Virus record (IMG/VR): IMGVR_UViG_3300044568_004391
Location: 62,001 to 126,000 of that record
Strand: one strand, 5' to 3'
Length of the DNA stretch: 64,000 nt
Source: a virus
Under the pieces are notes generated by a model. The model was not told the origin of the DNA. It made no database searches and saw only the letters and a program-made list of their open reading frames with translations. Each line of letters starts with the position of its first letter. The stretch's first letter is position 1. Of this stretch, positions 24,743 through 31,974 are shown in pieces. Position numbers and translations under genes: made by a program.

Positions 24743-25243
24743 ATGAATCTACAAGAACAACTATCAAAAATGAAATCAATGATGGGGATCATTAAGGAAG
24801 ATGATAATCAAAGAGTTCATTTTGATATGCAAGATTTATTGGACAGAGGAATTATCTTTATAACACAAGCCCACGATTTATCTACAGGTGAAATGATTCC
24901 ACCACAAGAAGATCCTCAAACAGGTGAAATATACAACGATTCAACAAATTTAATTACCTTATGGAATGTAACTCATCCAGAAGAAGGTGAACAAGATTTT
25001 ATTTCAAAGGCATTAGAACATCCAAGACCTGACCAAATTTCATATTGGCAAAACGCGCAAAATCAATTAAGTCAGGAAAAATATGATCAGATATTAAGAA
25101 GTATTGAATTACAAAATAAAAACTCAGCCGAACTAACGGAGGGAGAATTAACTGAAAGATGTTGGAAAGGATATACCCAAAAGGGTATGAAAACTATGTT
25201 CGGAAAGAAATACCCTAACTGTGTAAAGAAAACAAAAAAATGA
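24743..25243 (+). CDS. Tagged protein with CWKGY tail
   Basis: 166 residues. Residues 1-19 (MNLQEQLSKMKSMMGIIKE) form a tag that ends in IKE and is nearly identical to the tag of the next gene, while the bodies differ. The C-terminus, CWKGYTQKGMKTMFGKKY, then PNCVKK, resembles a short basic Cys-containing tail I recall from proteins of marine phages. Function unknown. Overlaps the next gene by ATGA. Confidence 0.75.
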   Translation: MNLQEQLSKMKSMMGIIKEDDNQRVHFDMQDLLDRGIIFITQAHDLSTGEMIPPQEDPQTGEIYNDSTNLITLWNVTHPEEGEQDFISKALEHPRPDQISYWQNAQNQLSQEKYDQILRSIELQNKNSAELTEGELTERCWKGYTQKGMKTMFGKKYPNCVKKTKK

Positions 25244-25620
25244 AATTACAAGAACAATTATCAAGAATGAAATCAATGATGGGGATCATCAAAGAGAATG
25301 AGGCAACTGAACTCATACAAGATATGGTGGATGAGGTTTTGGAGTCATTAAGAAAGTATGCTAATGATGCGGATGACTTAGAAGACATAACAACCATAAG
25401 AATAATTAACTCCATAGATAAAATCCAAGTAACCGATTTCACAACAAATAGGTTTGAACCCAATATACATCTTGTAATTTATCAAAACAAAGACATCTCA
25501 AACTATGATTTAGTATTGGAACAAATGTATTCAAAGTTCAATACCCTCATCCCAAATCTATTAATACAGATAGATGATGTGATCAACAGCGAAACAGGAC
25601 AATCTGTATACGGATTTTAA
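25240..25620 (+). CDS. Tagged hypothetical protein
   Basis: 126 residues. Same tag as the preceding gene (MKLQEQLSRMKSMMGIIKE) followed by an unrelated acidic body (ELIQDMVDEVLESLRKYAND). It overlaps the preceding gene by ATGA, so the pair is one operon sharing a repeated 5' segment. Confidence 0.7.
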   Translation: MKLQEQLSRMKSMMGIIKENEATELIQDMVDEVLESLRKYANDADDLEDITTIRIINSIDKIQVTDFTTNRFEPNIHLVIYQNKDISNYDLVLEQMYSKFNTLIPNLLIQIDDVINSETGQSVYGF

Positions 25621-25642
25621 AGTTTCGTAAGAAACGATTTTT

Positions 25643-25969
25643 TTAAGGTCTCCATCTTTTCTGTGATACATCCTTTCTAACCATCAAAAAGGCAATCAAA
25701 GGATATATAACACACCCGTATATTCCAAGAGTCATTGCGTAAGACCACAAGTCCACTTTATATGGTATTAACTTTACAATTATAAGAGTAAAGATACACC
25801 CAAGAACGAGTTTTAAAAACATTCCCGTCTGAATAAAATATATGGAAGATATTCCTTCTATATTTTTAGCATACCATATAAAACCTACACCAATAATGGT
25901 TAAGATTGTACATACAATCAAACCCGCAATTAATCCACTCATAGTTTCATTCGTTTTAAAGTGATCCAA
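25643..25969 (-). CDS. Membrane protein with about four transmembrane segments
   Basis: 108 residues. Hydrophobic segments: GLIAGLIVCTILTIIGVGFI, YFIQTGMFLKLVLGCIFTLI (with VKLI), and YAMTLGIYGCVIYPLIAFLM. The ATG at residue 10 is an equally good start. No family recognised. Convergent with the tagged operon. Confidence 0.65.
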   Translation of the reverse strand: MDHFKTNETMSGLIAGLIVCTILTIIGVGFIWYAKNIEGISSIYFIQTGMFLKLVLGCIFTLIIVKLIPYKVDLWSYAMTLGIYGCVIYPLIAFLMVRKDVSQKRWRP

Positions 25970-26003
25970 TACTAACAGATAATATATAGATAATCAATAT
26001 GTC

Positions 26004-26096
26004 GGGTAATTAATAATACTATTCTCTCCACATTTCACTTCGTGAACCACTCCACTTCGTTCCGTTATGTTTCGTTCATACTATTATTAATTACCC
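26004..26096. repeat. 15-bp inverted repeat pair
   Basis: GGGTAATTAATAATA at 26004-26018 and its exact complement TATTATTAATTACCC at 26082-26096, 63 nt apart; similarity continues for a few bases with mismatches. Confidence 0.85.
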
Positions 26097-26258
26097 ACCC
26101 CTTTATTTGTCCCACCTCCTGAAGTCCCACCCTGAAGAGACTGATAATGTAGGGAAACTTACAGATAAGGATGGTTCCCATCCTTTACTATGAAGAGTTT
26201 CCATATGTAGTGTTTCTCGAATTATAACATAGGGAAGGGACTCTTCGAGTCAAGGATA

Positions 26259-26274
26259 TGTTTCCCGTGAAACA
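26259..26274. promoter_or_regulatory. parS-like site
   Basis: TGTTTCCCGTGAAACA differs at one position from the widespread chromosomal parS consensus TGTTTCACGTGAAACA. It lies in the non-coding island. No parA/parB gene is in the window. Confidence 0.5.
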
Positions 26275-26644
26275 TGTTAGTATGTCAGTCTGACACCCCC
26301 ACTTTTTTATTTGAGAACTACTGAAGAGGGATAAATTTGACCCTCTAAAGTTGGGGAATTTAAAGGAACTTCGTTCTCACGCCCCTTCAGGGGGGATATT
26401 CTTTTTTTTGCTGTAAATAATTACCATCTAATTTTTCCTTGCTGGCACTACTGCCAGAGGGGATTTTTTCCCCTTCTTACTATCAAGAACGACAATATGG
26501 TGGTATAAAGTGGGGGAAGGTGGGAACAAATGGGAGGACAAAATATGGGGGGTGGGATTATCCCATCCCGCAGTCGAGACTGACATTTTGTCATTTCCAA
26601 ATATTTCAGGTTATTTTTTTATTAAAAATTACCCCTCTTTATAC

Positions 26645-27007
26645 TCAGGGGACTAAGTATACTATTGTTTTAGAAGGTCTCCAATCTTGTATTTCAAAAT
26701 CTGTAACCTTATTGATATCCAAGTAATCGGATAAGATGGGTGATATTGATATTATGAATTTTTCAATAAAGGTAAAAAAATCCTCTTCGTTTAAAGTATT
26801 TTTGATAATTCCGTAGGCGGGTAGTGTGTCATATATATCAAATCTACCCAACACATCAATAGAATTATATTCTTCATATGTAAAGATATGAGTTTGATCC
26901 ACATAATAAAATACTGTTATATTACCTCTTGAATCTCTGTGGGGAACTAATCTCCCACCTTTAAGTTCAGATAGAACTAGGGATATGAGTTTATCAATTT
27001 TTTTCAT
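26645..27007 (-). CDS. Small tagged paralogue 4 of 4
   Basis: 120 residues from ATG 27007. Starts MKKIDKLISLVLSELKGGRL, where LSE at residues 12-14 fits the tag pattern. Shares with its three upstream neighbours the start KxDKLxxLxL-x-E and a C-terminal block (ISPILSDYLDINKVTDFEIQ). Overlaps the upstream paralogue by 14 nt. The four genes form one minus-strand operon. Function unknown. Confidence 0.65.
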   Translation of the reverse strand: MKKIDKLISLVLSELKGGRLVPHRDSRGNITVFYYVDQTHIFTYEEYNSIDVLGRFDIYDTLPAYGIIKNTLNEEDFFTFIEKFIISISPILSDYLDINKVTDFEIQDWRPSKTIVYLVP

Positions 27008-27401
27008 GATCGAAATATACTCTTGAGTAACCCCATTGGTCATAGAGATCATTTACATGTATGATGTTCACTTTGTTTATATCCACAATTTCAGAAAATA
27101 TGGGAAGGATTGCCATGGTTAATTTCTCGATAAACTCTTTTAATTCTTCTTTTGAGACGGAAGACAAGATTATTTTAAAGTGGGGTATATTACCATAGAT
27201 GTTAAGAAAGTTTTCTCCGAGTCCTCTGGGAGCAAAACTTCGTTGTAAATATAATACCATTTCTTTATCGACATAATAATAACCCAACCTTTTTCCGTAT
27301 GGATTAAACTCTGATTCACCTGCGGGTCTAAGTTCTTTATATAATCTCCCACCTTCGAGTTCGGGAAGGACCAACTTAACGAGTTTATCTAATTTATTCA
27401 T
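26994..27401 (-). CDS. Small tagged paralogue 3 of 4
   Basis: 135 residues. Starts MNKLDKLVKLVLPELEGGRL (LPE at residues 12-14). The middle has YYYVDKEMVLYLQRSFAPRG; the end has ILPIFSEIVDINKVNIIHVN, matching its paralogues. Overlaps the upstream gene by ATGA. Confidence 0.65.
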   Translation of the reverse strand: MNKLDKLVKLVLPELEGGRLYKELRPAGESEFNPYGKRLGYYYVDKEMVLYLQRSFAPRGLGENFLNIYGNIPHFKIILSSVSKEELKEFIEKLTMAILPIFSEIVDINKVNIIHVNDLYDQWGYSRVYFDHEKN

Positions 27402-27775
27402 TTTAAGTTATAGTATACAATTGTTTTTTCATGTCTTACCTCCGCCACCCTTATGGACGATATATCTTCGGGATCCAAGACTTCCGAGAAGTAGGGTAGA
27501 ATTAGTTTTGCAAATTCTTCCATCAGTTCATAGAATTCTTTTGGGGGTAATGATGACAATAACAAACTATAGGTGGGGAGATTATCGGTAATAAATAAAG
27601 CCCAATAATCAGAACGGTTAAGATAAAATTTGTCTAGCTGTAAGTGGCAAATAGTTTCATGTTCTTTATTATAAAGAATGGCTATTGTGTATTCTGTGTC
27701 TTCAACCACTTTTACATGCAAGTCATCTTGAATTTCAGATAGAATTACTTTTGCGAGTTTGTTGATCTTATTCAT
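27398..27775 (-). CDS. Small tagged paralogue 2 of 4
   Basis: 125 residues. Starts MNKINKLAKVILSEIQDDL (LSE at residues 12-14). Ends with ILPYFSEVLDPEDISSIRVA and EKTIVYYNLK, homologous to the other copies. Overlaps both neighbours by ATGA. Confidence 0.65.
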   Translation of the reverse strand: MNKINKLAKVILSEIQDDLHVKVVEDTEYTIAILYNKEHETICHLQLDKFYLNRSDYWALFITDNLPTYSLLLSSLPPKEFYELMEEFAKLILPYFSEVLDPEDISSIRVAEVRHEKTIVYYNLK

Positions 27776-28128
27776 CTGTATACAATATAAGATATAAAAT
27801 GGTTGGGATAGATGCTCGACACCACCACCTCACCGTAATAATCTATTAAGTCGGGAAGGATCACATATGCGATTTTCAATGCAAAGATTTCCTGATCGGT
27901 CCTATCAAGCAAACCCAGAATCATATTCATATTTTCAATCCGAGCGGAAACGATCCTGAGTTCATAATAACTGCTGTCCTGATCATCAAGCAGTGTGGCG
28001 ATTATCCTCCCCGAAGGGTCCCTCAAATCAGAAACAGTATTGTGATCATTGTAGTGCTTGCTTTTTACAAGATCCAAATTCTCTAACTCAGGTATCATGA
28101 GAGAAACGAGTTTGTCTATCTTCTTCAT
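27772..28128 (-). CDS. Small tagged paralogue 1 of 4
   Basis: 118 residues, first gene of the operon. Starts MKKIDKLVSLMIPELENLDL (IPE at residues 12-14). More diverged in its second half. A TATTTAT motif lies 5 nt before the ATG and probably drives all four genes. Confidence 0.65.
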   Translation of the reverse strand: MKKIDKLVSLMIPELENLDLVKSKHYNDHNTVSDLRDPSGRIIATLLDDQDSSYYELRIVSARIENMNMILGLLDRTDQEIFALKIAYVILPDLIDYYGEVVVSSIYPNHFISYIVYR

Positions 28129-28133
28129 AACAG

Positions 28134-28140
28134 ATAAATA
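28134..28140 (-). promoter_or_regulatory. TATTTAT motif of the four-paralogue operon
   Basis: TATTTAT on the minus strand, 5 nt before the ATG at 28128. Confidence 0.4.
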
Positions 28141-28269
28141 TACAAAAAAAATAATTGATAAAAAAATTGGATCTTAATTTTTTTCGCCGTAACTTAGCAT
28201 CATCTGACTAACCGAGAGGGGAGCAAGTATACTCCAACCTGCTTTATATTTTTTATAAAGGGGTGGGGA

Positions 28270-28626
28270 TTAAGTAAACCAATATTCACCTCCACCCACC
28301 TTTCCCTGAAAAGTTAAATCCTGTGGGTAAACCTTCTTCGGGATCCTTGTTCCCAACATAGAAACCATTTTCTTGAATACTCCCTTGACAACCTTAAACA
28401 TATCAGTCCATTCCAACATATTGACAACACCATTGGATTCAATAAAGTCCTTCTCAAAATAAAACTCCGATCCTATCCTATATGTGAAAAAACCAACCAA
28501 CTGACCATCCTTCCTAACAAATAACTGATTGTATCCATGCAACATATTCGGTTCCCTGATCTCAACCTCCAACGGTCCATCATCCAAGATAGAGTCAACC
28601 AATGTATTTAATTGTCTCTCTGTCAT
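28270..28626 (-). CDS. Hypothetical protein, paralogue of 28628-28966
   Basis: 118 residues from the ATG at 28626. Begins MTERQLNTLVDSILDD, nearly the same as its upstream neighbour, and the two share SNGVxxML in the middle. The tag pattern is weak here (LVD instead of LVE). TATTTAT lies 15 nt upstream. Ends GGGEYWFT. Function unknown. Confidence 0.65.
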   Translation of the reverse strand: MTERQLNTLVDSILDDGPLEVEIREPNMLHGYNQLFVRKDGQLVGFFTYRIGSEFYFEKDFIESNGVVNMLEWTDMFKVVKGVFKKMVSMLGTRIPKKVYPQDLTFQGKVGGGEYWFT

Positions 28627-28627
28627 T

Positions 28628-28966
28628 TCAATTCCTTGTAAATAAATACCCACCCGTAAGTTTACAACAATATTCTAAACTATCCAATATAGATGGGTTG
28701 GGTATATATTCTTTAACAATAGAAGCAACCCTTCCGTATAAACCATAAAGAAGTTCTATCTGATCCTCCTCCTTTAACATATCAAATACACCATTGGATT
28801 TAACAAACTCAGGCCATAAGAAAAAGTTAATGTCACCACCATACGCAGCAACCCAATCACCATCTTGAGTTTGAACATTACACCTCCCTTCTTCACCAAC
28901 ATTAACAACTAATTCATTGTCACCTATTATGCTTTCAACCAAAGTATTTAATTGTCTCTCTGTCAT
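28628..28966 (-). CDS. Hypothetical protein, paralogue of 28270-28626
   Basis: 112 residues from ATG 28966. Begins MTERQLNTLVESIIGDNEL; LVE at residues 9-11 fits the tag pattern only loosely. Contains EFVKSNGVFDMLKEED, shared with the neighbour. TATTTAT 18 nt upstream. Confidence 0.65.
   Translation of the reverse strand: MTERQLNTLVESIIGDNELVVNVGEEGRCNVQTQDGDWVAAYGGDINFFLWPEFVKSNGVFDMLKEEDQIELLYGLYGRVASIVKEYIPNPSILDSLEYCCKLTGGYLFTRN
28642..28648 (-). promoter_or_regulatory. TATTTAT late-type promoter motif
   Basis: TATTTAT on the minus strand, 15 nt before the ATG at 28626; lies within the end of the upstream paralogue. Confidence 0.5.
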
Positions 28967-29342
28967 ATCATTACTATTGATAATATAAATACCAATACAT
29001 AATAAATTTGGAATTGTCAAATATTCTATTACAGGGGGGATCAGGTGTTAGGGGATGGGTAAACCCCCTCCATACCCTATTGACCCCCCCTCCCCCTCCG
29101 TATGCCCCCCATATACCCCCCTAAGATGGGTCAAAAAGGGGGTTTAATCCCCTCTATAAAGTTTTCCCCCCTGAAAGTGAAAAAAATGTTTATAAAATTT
29201 TTTGGAAAAATTTGGGATTTTTGTCTTATATGTTTTTGGAAACATTGACCCCCTCTTTAAGAATGATCTGTATATATGAAATAAAAATTTTTGGAAAAAT
29301 TTACAAAATCGGGTTTTATATATATGATTGAAAAAAAACAAT
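28967..29342. other. Non-coding stretch with C/G tracts and repeated AT motif
   Basis: No gene seen. Bases 29030-29170 are rich in runs of four to seven C or G. Two copies of a near-palindrome AAAATTT-x-TGGAAAAATTT lie at 29194-29213 and 29283-29302; further copies at 30094 and 32463 also precede genes. Confidence 0.55.
28985..28991 (-). promoter_or_regulatory. TATTTAT late-type promoter motif
   Basis: TATTTAT on the minus strand, 18 nt before the ATG at 28966. Confidence 0.5.
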
Positions 29343-30011
29343 ATGTTAGAAAATTTCAAATGGGGGAGTCAAGATTCTGAGACACAAAATTACTGTATAA
29401 ATGAAATTTTGGAAAACAACACATATTCAAAAATCTTCAATGTTGATCAAGGGGATATTGTTGTTGATTTGGGAGGGTCTAATGGGATCTTTAGTTATTC
29501 CATTTTAAATCGTAAACCTATGTTTATCTATGTTCTTGAGGCTATATCCGATCAGGTTAAATTAATTGATGAGAATTTAGGAGAATATCCTCACTTATCT
29601 ATTCACGGGGCACTTTCTGAAAAGAAGACAATTAAGGAAATCAGGTGGGGGTCTTATGTTGATTATAATATCCCAACTTTTTCATTTGAAGAATTTATTC
29701 ACGGGTTTAATATCCCAAAGATTGATTTCTTCAAGGTGGATATAGAGGGTGGGGAGTATGATATATTTAAAAAAGAACATATTGATTATTTGTTATCCAT
29801 TCCAAAGATCGTTTGTGAGTTTCATCTTCATAGGGACGAGAGTTTGAATAACTGTAAATTCAGATATTTCAGGGACAATATCTTACCCAACTTTTCTAAC
29901 TTCCATGTTTTTTCCTTGGACGGTGCTGATATTAAGTGGGATCTATGGAACGAACATTTTTTGGAATATTATACCGAAGTAATTTTTCATTTTGATAATA
30001 GGACACATTGA
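29343..30011 (+). CDS. FkbM-family methyltransferase
   Basis: 222 residues from ATG 29343 (a TTG at 29328 is an alternative). SAM-binding motif VVDLGGSNGIFS, then IDFFKVDIEGGEYDIFK and IVCEFHLH, the typical FkbM pattern. The family O-methylates sugars and other small molecules, often in polysaccharide loci. Here it is isolated from the glycan locus by 15 kb. Ends at a terminator. Confidence 0.85.
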   Translation: MLENFKWGSQDSETQNYCINEILENNTYSKIFNVDQGDIVVDLGGSNGIFSYSILNRKPMFIYVLEAISDQVKLIDENLGEYPHLSIHGALSEKKTIKEIRWGSYVDYNIPTFSFEEFIHGFNIPKIDFFKVDIEGGEYDIFKKEHIDYLLSIPKIVCEFHLHRDESLNNCKFRYFRDNILPNFSNFHVFSLDGADIKWDLWNEHFLEYYTEVIFHFDNRTH

Positions 30012-30016
30012 TTTTT

Positions 30017-30042
30017 AACCCCTCTTAAGTGAGGGGTTTTTT
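30017..30042 (+). terminator. Rho-independent terminator
   Basis: AACCCCTC / GAGGGGTT stem, loop TTAAGT, T-run. Confidence 0.88.
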
Positions 30043-30133
30043 ATTTCTGAAATATTGACCCCTCCTTTATTATGGGGATGGGAAATCTGAAATAAAATTT
30101 CTGGAAAAATTTTTTAATTTTGTTGGGGTTCAT

Positions 30134-30141
30134 TATCTTTG
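30134..30141 (+). promoter_or_regulatory. TAnnTTTG -7 element, leaderless candidate
   Basis: TATCTTTG four bases before the ATG at 30146; no well-placed -33 TTTG, but an AAAATTTCTGGAAAAATTT element lies just upstream. Confidence 0.4.
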
Positions 30142-30145
30142 GGAT

Positions 30146-30490
30146 ATGGAAAGGAAATCTGATTTGATCTTGCTTCGTTTGTTTCAAGAATTTCGGTGGG
30201 TTTCATATGGGTCTATCAAAGATCATATTAACTATAGAATTCCTGATGGGGATATGGTTTTAATTCGCAATGGTGATCCTGACAAGGAGATCTATATCCA
30301 TATGACCGGTGGTGATGCCCGGTTTAACATTGCCTTATACGAAGACCATTTTTGTGATATGTCATTGGAATATTTCAAAAAGTTTCTTCGGGTCTTTCTT
30401 TTGGAACATGGATTGCATCGGTATTCAAGGGTGGTGAAATGGGACTTCCCTTTATTTCGAAGACCTCATGGTTTCATCTCCCCTCTTTGA
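30146..30490 (+). CDS. Hypothetical protein
   Basis: 114 residues, strand-helix mixed, rich in Arg and aromatic residues (LLRLFQEFRWVSYGSIKDHI). The region MSLEYFKKFLRVFLLEHGLH is amphipathic. Shares a general size and feel with the small proteins at 28270-28966 but no clear homology. Bounded by terminators, so a single-gene unit. Confidence 0.6.
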   Translation: MERKSDLILLRLFQEFRWVSYGSIKDHINYRIPDGDMVLIRNGDPDKEIYIHMTGGDARFNIALYEDHFCDMSLEYFKKFLRVFLLEHGLHRYSRVVKWDFPLFRRPHGFISPL

Positions 30491-30503
30491 GGTTAATTTA
30501 TAT

Positions 30504-30532
30504 CCCCTCCCTTATTGGTGAGGGGTTTTTTA
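30504..30532 (+). terminator. Rho-independent terminator
   Basis: CCCCTC / GAGGGG stem around CCTTATTGGT; the same sequence recurs at 31472. Confidence 0.85.
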
Positions 30533-30540
30533 TTTTTTAT

Positions 30541-30641
30541 TATATTTATTTGTAAATAATAATTCTATGACACAACGACTAATATTAACAGAAGAAGAAA
30601 AAAGAAACATCCAAAAGATGTATGGTATGATTAATGAACAA
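30541..30641 (+). repeat. Tag cassette, copy 1 (101 bp)
   Basis: Covers the TATTTAT motif, leader, start codon and tag codons; differs from copy 2 (31042-31142) at three of 101 positions. Confidence 0.9.
30543..30549 (+). promoter_or_regulatory. TATTTAT late-type promoter motif
   Basis: TATTTAT ending 17 nt before the ATG at 30567, directly after a terminator. Confidence 0.6.
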
Positions 30642-30980
30642 CCTGATGACCAATTAAAAATGCTTCAAAATGAAGGTTATATTGATGTAACAGATTCTGT
30701 TCATAAAGGCGAATATGTATTAGAAATTCCTGATGGTAAAAACTATAAAGTCAAAGGTGGTGGTTATCAATTTAAGCTTTTAACAGATGATAATAAAGAA
30801 ACAGGTTATCTTTTTTTATCTGAAAATGGAGTAAGAACACCTTCTATGGAGAAAGGTCCATTCTATGTTGAGGATAATGGAAAAATGATTCGTCTTAATC
30901 AAGAATTTATAGGGATTTTAGGTCAAAATGGAAGGATTTTGTATAACCAAAAATTAAATCAAGTTAAAATTGAAAGATAA
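30567..30980 (+). CDS. Tagged hypothetical protein
   Basis: 137 residues. The tag (LTEEEKRNIQKMYGMINE, ending at residue 25 or so) is essentially identical to that of the next gene. After INEQ the two proteins are unrelated. The body (KNYKVKGGGYQFKLLTDDNK) is strand-rich and no family is recognised. Own TATTTAT motif and terminator. Confidence 0.75.
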   Translation: MTQRLILTEEEKRNIQKMYGMINEQPDDQLKMLQNEGYIDVTDSVHKGEYVLEIPDGKNYKVKGGGYQFKLLTDDNKETGYLFLSENGVRTPSMEKGPFYVEDNGKMIRLNQEFIGILGQNGRILYNQKLNQVKIER

Positions 30981-31004
30981 ATTTTTATAAACTATATATT
31001 TAAG

Positions 31005-31031
31005 AACCTCTCCAATACGGGGAGGTTTTTT
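31005..31031 (+). terminator. Rho-independent terminator
   Basis: AACCTCTCC / GGGGAGGTT stem, loop AATAC, T-run. Confidence 0.85.
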
Positions 31032-31041
31032 TGTTTTCAAT

Positions 31042-31142
31042 TATATTTATTTGTAAACAATAATTCTATGGCACAACGACTAATATTAACAGAAGAAGAA
31101 AAGAGAAACATCCAAAAGATGTATGGTATGATTAATGAACAA
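31042..31142 (+). repeat. Tag cassette, copy 2 (101 bp)
   Basis: 97% identical to 30541-30641; similarity stops right after the tag codons. Confidence 0.9.
31044..31050 (+). promoter_or_regulatory. TATTTAT late-type promoter motif
   Basis: TATTTAT ending 17 nt before the ATG at 31068, part of the duplicated cassette. Confidence 0.6.
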
Positions 31143-31469
31143 GAAGAGACCAATTTCGATAAAAATTACTTTATGTCTAAAAAGACGGGAACTGTAACCT
31201 TCGGTTCTCAAGCCATTCCATTAGAAGTTGACGGGATTAAGGTTTCTGACTACAAGACCCAATGGAAAAGAAATTTCAAAATAGAGAATATAGGGGGTAG
31301 AGGATTTCAACCTGGGGTTTTCACATGGACATACGGAGAGGAAGTTCCAACGGGAGTTATGGGTTATAGTACTGATTCTGATGTACGTACATCAGAACCA
31401 GGTATATCAATAAAAGATAGTGCAAATAAAGAAGTTGGCACACTTATTTTTGAGTTACCTTGGGATTAA
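31068..31469 (+). CDS. Tagged hypothetical protein
   Basis: 133 residues. Same tag as the preceding gene (LTEEEKRNIQKMYGMINE) and then an unrelated strand-rich body (TGTVTFGSQAIPLEVDGIKV, GVFTWTYGEEVPTGVMGYST) that could be an Ig-like or beta-sandwich domain. No family recognised. Own TATTTAT motif and terminator. Confidence 0.75.
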   Translation: MAQRLILTEEEKRNIQKMYGMINEQEETNFDKNYFMSKKTGTVTFGSQAIPLEVDGIKVSDYKTQWKRNFKIENIGGRGFQPGVFTWTYGEEVPTGVMGYSTDSDVRTSEPGISIKDSANKEVGTLIFELPWD

Positions 31470-31471
31470 AC

Positions 31472-31499
31472 CCCCTCCCTTATTGGTGAGGGGTTTTTT
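31472..31499 (+). terminator. Rho-independent terminator
   Basis: CCCCTC / GAGGGG stem; nearly the same sequence as the terminator at 30504. Confidence 0.85.
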
Positions 31500-31510
31500 G
31501 TTTTTTATTA

Positions 31511-31517
31511 TATTTAT
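31511..31517 (+). promoter_or_regulatory. TATTTAT motif with expanded leader
   Basis: TATTTAT followed by a tandem TAAAA repeat (about 31521-31542); the ATG at 31560 is 42 nt away instead of the usual 13-19. Confidence 0.4.
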
Positions 31518-31559
31518 ATATAAAATAAAATAAAATAAAATAATTTTAAAATCAATAAA

Positions 31560-31970
31560 ATGAGAAAAGTTAGATTGACGGAATCAGAATTGGTCCGTAT
31601 CATAGAAAGAATTGTAAAAGAAGAATCCTTAACGGGAGGTAGATCAAAACCAGAATTCAAAGGTAGATTGGCTAAATCCAAAAAAGATTTTGGGATGGGA
31701 TGGAGAGATGAATATGACAGCCCATCTGAAGGACCAGGTGAGAGATCAGGTTCGATTGTGAGTTATGAAGATTTTATGCGTTTCGCAGAAGACCACCCCG
31801 ATTTGGCTGAGTTTTATTTTGGTTGGGCCGGTGATGAATCAGGTGAAGTTTTTGACAAATATGGTGGTGTAGATCTATTTAATCCTGAAGAAGATATGGC
31901 AAATCTTGAAGAGATGAAAAGAAAAGTCAGAGTTATGGAAAATAAACTCAAAAGGAAAATGGGAAGATAA
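31560..31970 (+). CDS. Tagged hypothetical protein
   Basis: 136 residues. Tag MRKVRLTESELVRIIERIVK ends in VKEES, the RLTES-type tag common to four genes here. The body is acidic with GWAGDESGEVFDKYGGVDLF and ends in a basic helix (KRKVRVMENKLKRKMGR). Function unknown. The next tagged gene starts 4 nt after its stop. Confidence 0.75.
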   Translation: MRKVRLTESELVRIIERIVKEESLTGGRSKPEFKGRLAKSKKDFGMGWRDEYDSPSEGPGERSGSIVSYEDFMRFAEDHPDLAEFYFGWAGDESGEVFDKYGGVDLFNPEEDMANLEEMKRKVRVMENKLKRKMGR

Positions 31971-31974
31971 CAAA

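Larger units (their letters stand above)
25970..26644. other. Non-coding island (675 bases) with inverted repeats
   Basis: No convincing gene; a 95-codon plus-strand frame from 26439 has no family-like features and runs over hairpins. The island holds a 15-bp inverted repeat (26004-26018 and 26082-26096), a repeated CTTCGT element between its arms, a parS-like 16-mer (26259-26274), hairpins AAGGATGG/CCATCCTT and CTGGCA/TGCCAG, and C/G-tract stems near 26380-26480. Could be a centromere, origin or untranslated RNA region. Confidence 0.6.

Noticed and set aside
26439-26726. Plus-strand 95-codon frame in the non-coding island
   Set aside because: Low-complexity composition, crosses hairpins and runs into the end of a minus-strand gene; no ribosome-binding or promoter signal.
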